DNA of 64,000 nucleotides from Rhynchopus euleeides (lineage: Eukaryota > Euglenozoa > Diplonemea > Diplonemida > Diplonemidae), in assembly GCA_963210315.1 (NCBI GenBank), contig OY723317.1, positions 62,001 through 126,000 of the forward strand. The letters run 5' to 3'. Position 1 is the stretch's first letter. The number at the start of each line of letters is the position of its first letter. The position numbers and the translations under genes were made by a program. Below the pieces are notes generated by a model. The model was not told the DNA's origin. It saw only the letters and a program-made list of their open reading frames with translations, and ran no database searches. Positions 1-10,123 of the stretch are shown here, one piece after another.

Positions 1-441
1 GCCCCGCGTTTCGTTACCTTCTCTGCCAGGTCACGGGTCCCCCCTCCAGGTGCCCTCCCGCCTCATCCCTTTTTACCCCCGTCGTTGCCCGTTTTGGCGC
101 CCCCGATAGGCGGACCCAGGGAGCCTCGTCAAAGTGCCATCCCTACAGGAGATCGCCCTGGTTTTGGCCCCCATGAGCACCATGGCACCAGTAATCCAGG
201 AAATTTGGCTCCCTGGATCCACCGTCACTGCCATTCTTGTCCTTCTGCATTACCTTTCACGCTTATTTGCCTTCGGACTGGGTCATGGGATGGAAGAGGG
301 CGGTCGGGGTCTGGGGAAGTGAGGATGTGTGTCAAGACCTTGTCTCGTTGTGCCTGGGAGGTTTGGTGGTGGATGGGATGAGACACAGGCCATTGTGCCC
401 AGAGAGCGCATGAGAGAGAGGGATTTGAGGCCCCCCGCCGC

Positions 442-442
<1 letters not shown>
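1..442. other. Left-edge sequence without a supported gene
   Basis: No convincing gene is visible. Short open frames here lack recognisable motifs. The stretch ends in a 54-bp segment (386-439) that is repeated directly after a pure A tract. It may be the flank or upstream part of the retroelement fossil that follows. Confidence 0.4.
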
Positions 443-477
<35 letters not shown>

Positions 478-534
478 GTGCAGGCCATTGTGCCCAGAGA
501 GCGCATGAGAGAGAGGGATTTGAGGCCCCCCGCC
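386..534. repeat. 54-bp direct repeat flanking a 33-A tract
   Basis: The segment at 386-439 recurs without visible mismatch at 481-534. Between the copies lie 33 consecutive A residues (443-475) followed by CTGTG. A direct repeat around an A tail is what a poly(A)-primed retroposition leaves when almost no body is copied. A tandem duplication with later A-tract growth is the alternative. Confidence 0.75.
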
Positions 535-559
535 CCCAGGTTCCCTGCCCACCTGGACG

Positions 560-1490
560 GACCCAAGTGCCTCACACCGGTTCTCTCCCCACCCGGTGGT
601 CCACCTGACGGGCAAGCCCAAAAAAACCAATACGCTGCTTTCCTCGGGCGGTGCAGGGAAGTCCTAGCGGCGCTGAACTTCGACGACCCACAGCACGGAA
701 GACCGACACAGCACTTCTCCGTGTTCGGCATCGAGTTCGACTTACAACGGCACACTTTCAGGATGGACCCGGCCTGGATCCGAAAGATCACCGAGCGCAG
801 CGAGCTGGGGGCACTGCTCGAGGGGAGCTCGACGCCGCGCGGGGTGTTTCGGGTGTTCGGTGCGCTCGTGTGGCAGTCCTACGTCATGCGCGCCCCAATG
901 TGCTACATGCCGGCAGCCCTTTCATTCATCCGACGAGTGGCGAAGCGGGCACACGCGGAAGGGGGTACGTGGGATGCAGTATGCACAGTACCCACCTCGG
1001 TGCAGCGTGAGACTGTGGACCGTATGCGCTTCATCGCAGTGAACGACTGGCGGGCCGCGACTGACCCCCCCTCCGTGGTATCGCTATGGACAGATGCATC
1101 ATCGCGCGAGTGGGCCGCCATTCTAGTCAGGCCAGAGGGGGAGACAGTCGCACAGGGAACGTTCCGCGGAGCGGACGAGGGGGCGCACATTTTCCACACG
1201 CCGTCTGGCAAGGCCTGCGACTGGCTCAGAGGTATACAGACATGACCGTGACATGCTACATCGACAACCTCCCCCTTGTGTTCTCGATGCGCAGGGGCCA
1301 CTGCTCCAACTTCCGCGGCAACCTGGTGTTGCAGGAGATCTTCACCATCGCCCGGAAGAATAGGATGCGGCTCCGACCGCAGTGGGTGGCTTCCCAGGAC
1401 CAGAGAGCTGACGAATACACCCGGGGTAAGCAAGCGGCAGACCCGGCTTTCCTGGAGACACGCCCGATACCCGGCGCGTAACTTCCGCGG
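560..1490 (+). mobile_element. DIRS-like retroelement fossil (reverse transcriptase end plus RNase H)
   Basis: The 5' part resembles the C-terminal end of a reverse transcriptase (a FGIEFD strand followed by a basic linker). It is followed by an RNase H-like domain with the first acidic motif LWTDASS and further downstream a CYIDN motif and a terminal ADEYTR-like motif. This order and the style of the RNase H domain fit DIRS-type or VIPER-type retroelements better than Gypsy or Copia. The element is a fragment: the palm core, any integrase or tyrosine recombinase and the terminal repeats are not seen. It is broken, with one or two breaks in the visible part. Age is hard to judge; the visible protein similarity is still clear, so it is not very old. 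Confidence 0.6.
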
Positions 1491-1540
1491 CCGTCCCGAG
1501 AGACCAGGGACGGCCACGTCCCTCCGGATGAGGGTCCTGA

Positions 1541-1768
1541 GTGGAAGCGTCAACGCATCACAAACAAAATACGAGTAAAGAGCGGCTGTACTGGAGTGAC
1601 ATTTTTTACGCACACTTGTGAGCAGAAAATGTCACTCTACCACAGCCAAACGTGCTCCGCACACCACTAGCCTCCCCCATCACAGGAGTTGAGGTTTTGT
1701 GTGTGGAAGCGTCAACGCATCACAAACAAAATACGAGTAAAGAGCGGCTGTACTGGAGTGACATTTTT
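1541..1768. repeat. Duplicated 66-bp repeat (GTGGAAGCGTCAACGCATC family)
   Basis: The sequence starting GTGGAAGCGTCAACGCATC is present at 1541-1606 and again at 1703-1768, nearly identical. Related copies start near 12764, 27942, 38952, 42674 and 51208, and the reverse complement (TGCGTTGACGCTTCCAC) occurs near 42797, 50376 and 63498. Between the two local copies is the companion motif with the CACACTTGTG hairpin (about 1611-1670). The family looks like a small dispersed element; the reverse-complement ends suggest terminal inverted repeats. Confidence 0.65.
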
Positions 1769-1769
1769 C

Positions 1770-2198
1770 CAACCTCCCACACAGTGGCACTGTACGGTAC
1801 CAAACGGTGGCACAAAATTTAGGTACCCCAATTCGGGCACCTGAGGTGCCCGGAATGGTGGAAAAGTGGGGTTCGATGGGTTTCCGGACCGATCTGGGGG
1901 GGTTTGGAGGGTTTACGGGGGCTTTGGGGCCTCTGCGCCGGTTTTTTGAAAAATCGTGTTTGTCCACGTAAAAGGGTGGCATTTGACCCCCCCTAGGGGG
2001 GGGGGCTGGCGTGCAGGGTGCATGCAGCGCGCGCAAATGCGGCCTGTTTCCGGGTGCCCGCGCGCTGCCGGCGACCGTGCACCCGAGGTGCACGGTTTGG
2101 GCTGAATCTGGGTGACGTACGAGTAGGGCTCCCACCCTGAAAATGGGCTACCTGCGGTCACTCCAGGTACCTGACACCACCCGAAAGTGACCCAAAAT
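1770..2198. other. Gene-free stretch with short palindromes
   Basis: No gene is seen. The stretch has several perfect palindromes, including GGGCACCTGAGGTGCCC near 1845 and GTGCACCCGAGGTGCAC near 2076, and GGTACC-containing pairs near 1797 and 2167. This is the same style as the palindromic ends of DNA transposons elsewhere in the window, but no matching second end was identified with confidence. Confidence 0.4.
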
Positions 2199-3075
2199 CA
2201 GCGGGACCCCCTCCTCGGGTGTTCCGAAACCCCTTTCTTTTGACTATTTGGAATCTGTGCGGATCGTAGTGGGGTCACACTGTGGGTCGAGGTGTCAAGC
2301 TTCACCCATGAAATGTGGGTCTGATTCAGGGTCTGGTCATAGGAGGCTGGCCCCAGGAGGATGTGACTGGGAGGCAGCCACACCAGCCCACCCACCCAGC
2401 GGGACCCCCTCCTCGGGTATTCCAAAACCCCGTTCTTCTGAATGTTTGGAACTTTTGCGAATCGTAGTGGGGTCACTTTGTGGGTCTAGGAGCCAAACAC
2501 CGTCCATGAAATGTGCCTCTGGTTCAGGGGCTGGTCCTAAGGGAATGTGACTGGGAGGCAGCCACACCCACCCACCCAGCGGGACCCCCTCCTCGGGTGT
2601 TCCTAAACCCCTTTCTTTTGAACGTTTGGAATTTGTGCGGATCACAGTGAGGTCACTTTGGTGGTGTGCGAGCCAAGCATCACCCATGAAACACGGGTCT
2701 AGTTCAGGGGCTGGTCAGCGTGGCTGGGAGGCAGTCAGCCCACACCCCACCCACCCAGTGGGACCCCCTCCTCGGGTGTTCCAAAACCCCTTTCTTTTGA
2801 ACGTTTGGAATTTTTGCGGATCACAGTGGGGTCACTTTGGTGGTGTACGAGCCAAGTTTCGCCCATGAAACGTGGGTCTGGTTCAGGGACTGGTCATGGG
2901 TGAAGGTGACTGGGAGGCAGCCACCTTCACCAGCCCACACCCCACCCCACCTACCCACCCAGAGGGACCCCCCCCTCGGATTTTCCAAAAACCCGTTCTT
3001 TGGGATATTTGGGATCCGTGCGGATTGTGGTGGGGTCATTTTGGCCATGGGGTGCCGGGTCGGGTTTGCCTATTG
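2199..3075. repeat. Tandem repeat, about 180-200 bp unit, about 4.5 copies
   Basis: Units start with CAGCGGGACCCCCTCCTCGG or a close variant at 2199, 2397, 2577, 2756 and 2960. Each carries the same order of blocks: the G/C-rich start, a TTTGGAAT-like block, a GGGGTCACTTTG block, a CCCATGAAA block and a GACTGGGAGGCAGCC block. Copies differ by substitutions and small length changes, so the array is not very recent. No coding frame persists across the units. Confidence 0.85.
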
Positions 3076-3520
3076 ACACCACTTACTGGGAAATGCCAAT
3101 TGGGTAAAAGTACCCCCCCCCTGTACAGGTACAAGGGGGGGGGGGGTCCTTTCCTACAGGTGCGGGAGGTAGCCAGTGTACCCCCCCCCCTGTCCCCCAC
3201 TTTGTGAGGGACCCCCCCCCCCCGACCAGGGTGGGGGTCACCCAAAATTTCGAGGAAATCCTGGTGTCACCCTGAAAACCTGGGTCGCCAGCCTGACCTC
3301 AGCCCGCGGGGACACCGTTGAGCCTCATGATTTGAGTAGATGACATTCGTGAGTGGGTGTGGACCCAGACGCACACTTAGGTTGGGGTGGGGTGGGGTGG
3401 GGGATACACCACGCACCAGAAAACAAAGTGACTTTGCCGTGGGTCGGAAAGTCAGCGCTGCAAGTGTAGATGGAAGGCGCGCTGATGCGGCGGAGAAGCT
3501 AATGCAGAGAAACCTTCAGA
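3076..3520. other. Gene-free stretch with C/G homopolymer runs
   Basis: Contains long C and G runs around a CTGTACAGGTACAAG palindromic core (about 3110-3150), further C runs at 3180-3220 and a GGGGT microsatellite near 3378-3403. No coding or RNA feature was recognised. Confidence 0.5.
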
Positions 3521-4055
3521 CACAGTTTGCCCCCGGGCGGGATCTCGGGCGGGCCCGGTTCCGGTAAATCGCGGGATTCCCGGGATTTCCCGGCCGGGAA
3601 TGCCGGGATCCAGCACTCGTCCAGCACTGTGGAGTTCAGCAACCAAGGATGCGGAACTGCTGTGAGCTGCACATTCTCTTGACACATCTGCACGTATCTG
3701 CGTTACACTCGTGGGAAACCTGAACCCTGTATTTATACAGGAGACTTCCATCTGGGACAGTTTCTGTTCCAGATGAGCGGAGGAGACGTAGATAGACGAG
3801 CCATATTTGCTATGGAGCCATCGTCATGGCTATCGTCATCACTCGGACCCATGAGCAGCGGATACAATTGGTGTGGAAGGAGAGGGTGCGGTTCTGGATC
3901 AGCAGGTCTGAAATCTGAAACTGGGACTGAAAGCCACAGGTCTGAGATGACTCGGTCCAAGCGACCTGAGACTGGTATTTCAAAAACCCGGTCCCGGGCC
4001 CGGAATTTCCGGGCCCGGCCGGGGTTTCCCGGGATCCTGCCGGGGGGCAAACCGT
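3521..4055. mobile_element. Short non-autonomous DNA transposon with CCCGGG palindrome ends
   Basis: The left end starts CACAGTTTGCCCCCGGGCGG and the right end is its imperfect inverse (reverse complement starts CACGGTTTGCCCCCCGGCAG). Both ends are packed with CCCGGG-type palindromes (3530-3610 and 3990-4050). The interior (about 3625-3960) is the core shared with the elements at 23464-25419 and 48960-50216. No full transposase gene fits in 535 bp. The CAC start and subterminal repeats resemble CACTA (EnSpm) elements; a target duplication is not clear. Confidence 0.65.
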
Positions 4056-4119
4056 GATTAATTATAATTAGGCCGAGACTTCTCGCTCAAGCGCGTCTTA
4101 GCATTGAACCGTGCCTGGA

Positions 4120-6939
4120 TCAGACGTCCACCAGGAGGCGGTAGTCGCCTTCCTTGTGGATGGACACAGGGTACTCGAGGTCTGGAACAGACACAGCGGG
4201 AATGGGCTTCGCAGGACCCGACATCGCGTGAACATTGATCCGCTTGCGAAGTGGTGCGTCGTGCGGTGTATCCGAAACTTCAAGCGTCTTGCGAGCAAGC
4301 TCAAGGTCCCCGCTGTACAATGCGGCAACCGCCTTGTTGAAAGCAGCGTACAGTTGGGTACGTCCTTCGCACTTCTCCAGCTGGTACATCCACTCCTCGT
4401 TGTCCTGCTCCTGCAAATCCTCCAGCACCTCCAACACGGTGATAGTCCGCGACTGCGTGAGCTGGGCGCACACAACATTGCGCAGCAAAAAGTTCGTGGA
4501 GCCGTGAGTGAGCGACTCGTCCACCAGGTTGGGAAGTCCCCACCCACACGCCCAGCGCTCGAGGACCCACACGAACGCAGCGCCCTTCCCGATGATCCCG
4601 TACCTCATCAGATCCCGGCAGCCGATGTTGCCACACAGAGCAGAGCTCGTCGTCGCCGCGGCGTTGACCTGGAAACGGGAGCTCTCGTCCTGGCCGATCG
4701 TCATCTGGCAAAGGCATCCAAGCGCAGAGCGCCTGTGCACCCCGTTGGTGTGCGTTGTGTTGAAGGAGGCGTGTACCTTGTCGCCCATCACCTCGTCGAT
4801 GATCCCGCGGTTCGAGTTCACAGCCTGCAGCATCCGCTCAAGGTACTTCTGGTGGTACGAGCTGACCTCAGACGGGCTCGACTTACGCGCCGTCACAGTG
4901 ATCCCGCGGACGTTGGCGACAATCACCGAAACCGTCCGCCGTGACAGCTCCGTTGATAAGTTCACCTTCGTCCGCTGCGCGATCACACCTTCCGCACCTC
5001 CAGATCCTGAACCACGAGACGACTTGCTGCCCGACTGGCTGCGTGAATTGCTCTTCGAATGTACCTGAGAATCATCGGTGTCCTCCTCATCGGTTTGGTT
5101 CCGGAACAGCGACTGTGGCATGTAGGCTTTGTACTCGTTCAGCCTGTCGATGATGGTGATGAATGCAGCCTGGATTGTGTTTCTGCTTCTCGAGCTGCTT
5201 CAGGTACTCCACCTCTTTCAGGTCGAGCGACGCAATCGCTTCCGCACAGCGCTCTGCGACAACGTTGTTGTTGAACTGCTGGTGGAATGCGTCTTGGCTC
5301 TTCCGGTACTTGTACACCAGCAGCAGGATGATCAGCACTGCGAGACCGCACCCACCGGCAATCACCCCGTAGTGCCACGACTCCAGCCCAGATGCCACCA
5401 CCTGTGCCAGCAGGGGTGGGTTGTAAGGGCCGAGGCCGATGCTGCGGCGGTAAAGGTCGCGTTGCACCTCCACCCCACCGTTCTTCTCGAACCGTGACTT
5501 CCACAGCCCGCGCAACATCTCGATTGCCTCGGCATTTGTCTTCTCCCCCGACACAGCCGTGTCGAATGCGACAGCAAGCTCGATCGAGTACATCACCGCC
5601 TCGGGAAGCATCACGTCTGGTGCGATGTTTTTGTCCCCGACACTCCCTTCCGTGATCACATTCAGGAACTCGTCGGTAATTGACTGGCCCCACTTCCCAC
5701 CCACGGATTGGGGGTCAGGTGTCGGAACCGGAAGGGTTCATAGGATGAGTCATCGACAACGTATTGTGTCGACCGTTCGGGTTCCACGAGGTACGTCAGG
5801 AAGTCGAATGCCGCGTCGACGTTCCTGCTGTGGTTCCCGATGAGGAAGGTGTACCCCCCGCCCAGCGCTGCGAACGGAGTGCTGCTGACCCGCCGCCCGT
5901 CCGGCTCGTCCTTCGCGTACGGGCATGCTGCTGGGCTGGTGGAGCAGTCGGTCAGCTTCCCGTCGACGTCGACATGTGTCGTCCCAGGGAAGCTGAGCAG
6001 CCGGACCTTCCCGTTGATGAAGCTGTTGTTCGCGTAGTACACGTCCTTCAGCGCGCCGCTCGCCCACCACATCCCGAAGGCGCACTCCCCCCTTGACCAC
6101 CGCATCTTCGGGATGTTGAACGTTGAGACGCCCATCTCCTTCGCCGCAGCCGCCCAGCACTCACTCTGTGGCAACCGCGTCCCCTTCTGCCACACTTGCA
6201 CCGCCTTTGCAAAGCCCTCGCGGAACCCTTCAGCGTCCAACCGCGGCTCCATCGTCACCGGATCGAACAGGAACCCCTGCTCCGTGCCTTTGCTCTGCAT
6301 GTACGTCACCACAAACTGCTGCACAAACTCACCACGCACAAGCGTGACCAGCAAGTCATCCGTCCCACCTGCGCACTCGCACCACCCGTGGTCCGGGACG
6401 CCGTCCCCGTTCAGATCCTGCCCGTCGAACCGTTCGACCATCTCCACCAACTCGTCGATCGTGCGTGGCTCCTGCCCGGGCGGCACAAGGTCAGAGCGCC
6501 CGAACATCCCCATCAGCCCCCCGTCCGCTGGGATCCCGTATGTATGCTTGTCGAACGACGCGCCGGACTCGCGGTAGAACGGCAGGAAGTCGTCCCACAC
6601 AAGATTCGACGAGGAACGCACCTTCTCTGTGATGTCTGCCGCGTACCCCCCTCCCACAGCCTGCGCCAGGTCAAGCGACAGTATCATGTAGACGTCCGAC
6701 CCGAACCCTTCCTTGTTGTGCTGCCTCATCAGCGGCACCAGCGTCACGGCGTCGTTGGCAATGAAGTTGATCTTGCACCCCGTCTGCTGCTCGAATGCCA
6801 AAGCGTGCTTCTGGTACGCTGCCTGTGTCCAACTCGACCCGACGAAGTCGACCTTCACACCTTCATACTTTCGAGCAGTCTGTGCCCGCACCGCCCCGTG
6901 CAGCAAGGCTGCGGCCAGCAGCACACCGCCTCTCCACAT
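4120..6939 (-). pseudogene. Receptor-like gene, copy 1: solute-binding ectodomain, TM segment, cyclase-like domain (frameshifted)
   Basis: The probable start (6939) gives a clean signal peptide, MWRGGVLLAAALLHGAVRAQ. About 420 residues of extracellular solute-binding protein (ABC sugar-binding type) follow, including a calcium-loop-like DLNGDGVPD, then a single transmembrane segment (GLAVLIILLLVYKYRK) and a class III nucleotidyl cyclase-like domain. In the latter, the first metal-site motif reads VIVANVRG, with Asn where active cyclases have Asp. The second, VMGDKVHASF, keeps its Asp. The later GNIGCRDLMRYGIIG segment resembles cyclase-like domains of kinetoplastid receptors. Compared with copy 2 at 16.5-18.7 kb there is one missing base near 5696 and one extra base near 5183, so the frame is broken twice. 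Either a recent pseudogene or sequence errors; family call confident, activity not. Confidence 0.8.
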
Positions 6940-7075
6940 CGTCGGCAGATCTGTCAGAGTGTAGCCACCTGTGTGTGGTGTGTGGTGTCCCACCCGTGTA
7001 CCCAACCCACGAAAAGGCATGTTCGGCATAGGTGGCGAAGGCTGCAGCTGCCCCAGCGGAGGGCTGAGGCGAGGA
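6940..7075. other. Upstream segment shared by the two receptor copies
   Basis: The similarity between receptor copies 1 and 2 continues upstream of the start codon to about 7075 here and about 18825 at the other locus, then stops. On the minus strand it contains CA-rich sequence ending in an AG about 20-30 bases before the ATG, a possible splice or leader acceptor. Confidence 0.5.
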
Positions 7076-8662
7076 GGGCCACAGTCAGGTGGGACCGGGA
7101 AGAGACCGGTGGGTCTTTCTCAGCAGGGAGGTGGAATACTGGATACTGCCGAGGGGTATGGAGTGAGTGCAACAAATTCTTAAGGGCAGGATACCGGGGC
7201 GGGGGTAGGGCCAACCGAGCTGCAAAAGCAACAGAGCACAACGAGGCCAGGTCTGTCGGGGCACCGGTTGCCCTAGACTAGCCAGGCTCTTGATGCGATC
7301 ACCACTGTCTCCCGCAAGGGCCCCCCGTTCGATTCGGTATTTTTGAGCAGTCTCTTCTGTACTTCCTGTCGGGGCACCGGTACCGTTGAGCGTATTCTAA
7401 TGGGCTGCCTTCCTTTGCGGGGTTGAGGCAAAGGATGCCCTTGCCGTGCCAGCGCTCGCTGACCCTGAAGAAGAAGAACAAGAAGAAGGTTGGGAGCGGA
7501 AGGCCGACGGGAAGGAGGAGTAGCTGTGTGGTCTGGTCTCACCCTCCCCCTCCCACTGAGCCGCTTGTGTGTGGGGTGCGGTGGGTGGCAAAGCTTGTGT
7601 CAATACGGCCCCCTCCCCTTCTCCCCGAGGCCCGTACCCCCACTGCAACAACGCGCGAAGTCAAGTTGGTGTGGCTGGGGAAGAAAAATTGCAATCATGG
7701 AAAAGAACATGGTTGGTGGTTTCTGAGGGTGAGAGTGACATGGCCTGGGCAGAAAAGAAAAAGGAACCATAAAGGGCCCCAAGTAATCCTGTTATTTGGC
7801 GGTGTCAAAAGGACAGACTTAGAATTGAAATTTCCTGAGTGCATTATTTCTCCACAACACCCCGTTTGGGGCCCGACTTCCGTTCCGCTGTTGGCATCTT
7901 CTTTGTAGCACTTGAAAGTCTTCTCGGATGTACTTGGTACTGTGCGGGCTGCAGTGTGCAGCAGTGCTGGGGATGTCTGTGTTGTTGTATTTCAAACGAA
8001 CACCAACCACCCCGGTGTACTCTACAGAGTACACATCGGAATGAGTGCCTTGTGTGCACGGTGCACCCAGTGTTACAGGTCAATACCTTGTAAAAGTGTA
8101 AAAGAAGATTTTGAGAATACACATTGTTCATGTTACAGGATTACGCAGGGCTTCATTTGAAGGTCGTTCCGAGGCAGTTTGCATTCGCAATTTCAGACCA
8201 CACAAGTTCATTTTTGGTCGCGGCAATCACAGGCGCTGAGTTCGTTCCTGTATTACTACCCGAGGGGAGGGCAGCGCGAGAGAACGTCACCCCCCTGGCC
8301 AGCTTGGAGGTGACATTCTCCAACAGCCACCCTGTGCAGAGAGGGGGGCATTCTTCAACGTCACCCTGAAGAATTCACACTGAAGAGGAATGTCACATCC
8401 CCCCCCCGCCCCCGCCCTAGGTCCTCCCAGAGAGGGGGGGGGCGACATTCGTACCCTAACACAGCGCAGCTGTGTGTGGGAAATACGAAACTAGTAAGGA
8501 CTGGCGCCGCAAATTCTGTATAATTCTTTGGTGTCGGCAATCACACAGGCGCTGTGAGACCTCTTTCGTGTTTTTTTGTTTTTTTCTGCAACACTGCGAG
8601 AAACGCTTGGCCTCTCGCCGTGTGAATGTCTTCCACCAAGAAGTTAAAAACTCGGGCAACCA
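7076..8662. other. Gene-free stretch left of the two-gene transposon
   Basis: No gene was recognised. Holds a tRNA-like box (CGTTCGATTCGG near 7328) that does not fold into a tRNA, and two related segments with CGGCAATCACA (about 8200 and 8537). An inverted pair, GAACGTCACCCCCC and GTGACATTCTCCAAC (8282-8327), is also found near 53130-53170. C and G runs lie at 8400-8445. Confidence 0.5.
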
Positions 8663-8702
8663 CACGGTGGACTCCAGCGGGGGTAGGGTAACCCTTTTCG
8701 GG

Positions 8703-8790
8703 AGTCTCAACTAGGGGGAGTCCAACTCCCGCTAGCGGGAGTCTATACTCCCGCTAGCGGGAGTCTGACTCCCCCTAGCGGGAGTCTTTT
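8703..8790. repeat. Left subterminal palindrome array (GCTAGC core)
   Basis: Three to four tandem copies of an AGTC...GACT palindrome centred on GCTAGC or CCTAGC. The mirror-image array is at 12029-12128. Such repeats are normally transposase-binding sites in CACTA and hAT elements. Confidence 0.85.
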
Positions 8791-8918
8791 CACCTATTTT
8801 CACTCATTTTTCCCATGATACCTATGCAATGTGGCACTCGTCACTGAAGTACAGCCACACACACACACACCAAACGGACGTTTCCACCCATCCCAGCTCG
8901 CAGACCTGATTCACAAAA

Positions 8919-9920
8919 ATGGGGAAGACGACAACGAAGCCGGCAGTGAAGGTGGCAGCGAAGCCGGCGGCGAAGTCGAGTAAGAAGAAGAAGAGCGCAG
9001 AGAGTCCCGAGGCTGCGGAGGCGACGAACATTGTGGCTGATCTTTGCACGGCCTTCCTCGTTAAAAAAGGGGGAAGTGTGCTGACACTGGGATCCATTAG
9101 AAGGCTCCTAGCAACGGTGTTGACCGGCAAGGAGATCAACAAGCACAGCCCCCAGGTGGCCAACGCCATCACCGCCGTATTCCCTGACATGGACAAGCTC
9201 GCTGTGAGGGAGGTCGAGATGATGCAGAAGGACGGCACCCTCCCCGCCACCTACAGGGTTGAGGTGAAGCGCGGGAAGGTGCAAGACACCAAGTTGGTGG
9301 GTGTCACCCTCAAGCCAAAGATGCCCTTGGCTTGGGCGGAGGAGGGCCACAAGAAGAATCCGCTGTACCAGCGGGTCCTTGCTGCGCTTGCCCCGGCCTA
9401 CAAGGAGGTCGAGATGAACAACGTGTACACTGCCGTGCAGCAGGAGGAGGATACTACGACGAAGAATGTGATGCAGCACTTCCCGGTGGTCACCCCGTTG
9501 CCTGGGGCAGCCAACGTGCATGTGGTGATGCTCGAGGGGCTGTTGACCCGGGTTGAGTTTTCAGTGACAGGCCTGCAGGTGTCGCTGACGTGTCTTCGCG
9601 TGGTCCACGAGGGTTCGACAATCCCCAGCGGCACATACACCGCCACCTATTTCCTCCCCAGGAGCCCTGCCGATGGCGAGCCCATCACCTGCGAGCAGGT
9701 GGAGGGGCAGTTGGCCCTGTGGAAGGTCACCGTTCCTTTGGAACAGCCCCGCGCCACGGTGACCGGCTCAGGCCAGGCCAACACCTCCACCGTGGGGAGG
9801 TACAAGGACCTGCTGGGGATCGACCTCGCACAGCCTGAGGTCCCCGACACAGAGGAAGAAGCCCCTCCGAGCATCCCGCAGGCCATCACAGTGGAGGAGG
9901 ACGACATGGACACCCTCTGA
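8919..9920 (+). CDS. First gene of the CACTA-like element, unknown lysine-rich protein
   Basis: A 333-residue protein with no recognised family. Residues 1-32 are Lys/Ala/Pro-rich, like a histone tail or a DNA-binding leader. About 40-110 are predicted mostly helical, with GSIRRLLATVL and VANAITAVF segments. The remainder is mixed beta/helix and the tail is acidic (EEDDMD). Its place between terminal inverted repeats, in tandem with a larger zinc-finger protein, suggests a TnpA-like partner that binds the terminal palindromes. The start is preceded by a pyrimidine tract, an AG and CACAAAA, a plausible leader. Alternatives: a chromatin protein captured by the element. The frame is intact, so recent activity is plausible. 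Confidence 0.7.
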   Translation: MGKTTTKPAVKVAAKPAAKSSKKKKSAESPEAAEATNIVADLCTAFLVKKGGSVLTLGSIRRLLATVLTGKEINKHSPQVANAITAVFPDMDKLAVREVEMMQKDGTLPATYRVEVKRGKVQDTKLVGVTLKPKMPLAWAEEGHKKNPLYQRVLAALAPAYKEVEMNNVYTAVQQEEDTTTKNVMQHFPVVTPLPGAANVHVVMLEGLLTRVEFSVTGLQVSLTCLRVVHEGSTIPSGTYTATYFLPRSPADGEPITCEQVEGQLALWKVTVPLEQPRATVTGSGQANTSTVGRYKDLLGIDLAQPEVPDTEEEAPPSIPQAITVEEDDMDTL

Positions 9921-10123
9921 GGGAAGCTGGCTGTGCATCAGCCTGCGGAAGTTGAATGATCAGACTGTCATGGAAGCCACAAACCCCACACTCCAAAACA
10001 TCGACAGTTTTTTCGCTTGGCTACATCTGACGTGGTGTGTGTGTTGCAACCTTATTCGGCTCCACTCACACTCGCTCTCACAGGTGTCACAGGGGGTATT
10101 TTCAAGACCCATGCCATCGAACC

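Noticed and set aside
4111-4944. Long plus-strand open frames opposite the receptor genes (also 6196-7281, 17943-18947)
   Set aside because: They are mirror frames of G+C-rich minus-strand genes; they lack domain motifs and have Arg/His/Pro-biased composition.
7260-7350. tRNA gene suggested by CGTTCGATTCGG box
   Set aside because: The T-stem does not pair and no acceptor or anticodon stem can be formed around it.
8919-9920. Linker histone H1
   Set aside because: The Lys/Ala-rich tail is N-terminal and short, the remainder is not H1-like, and the gene lies inside a transposon.
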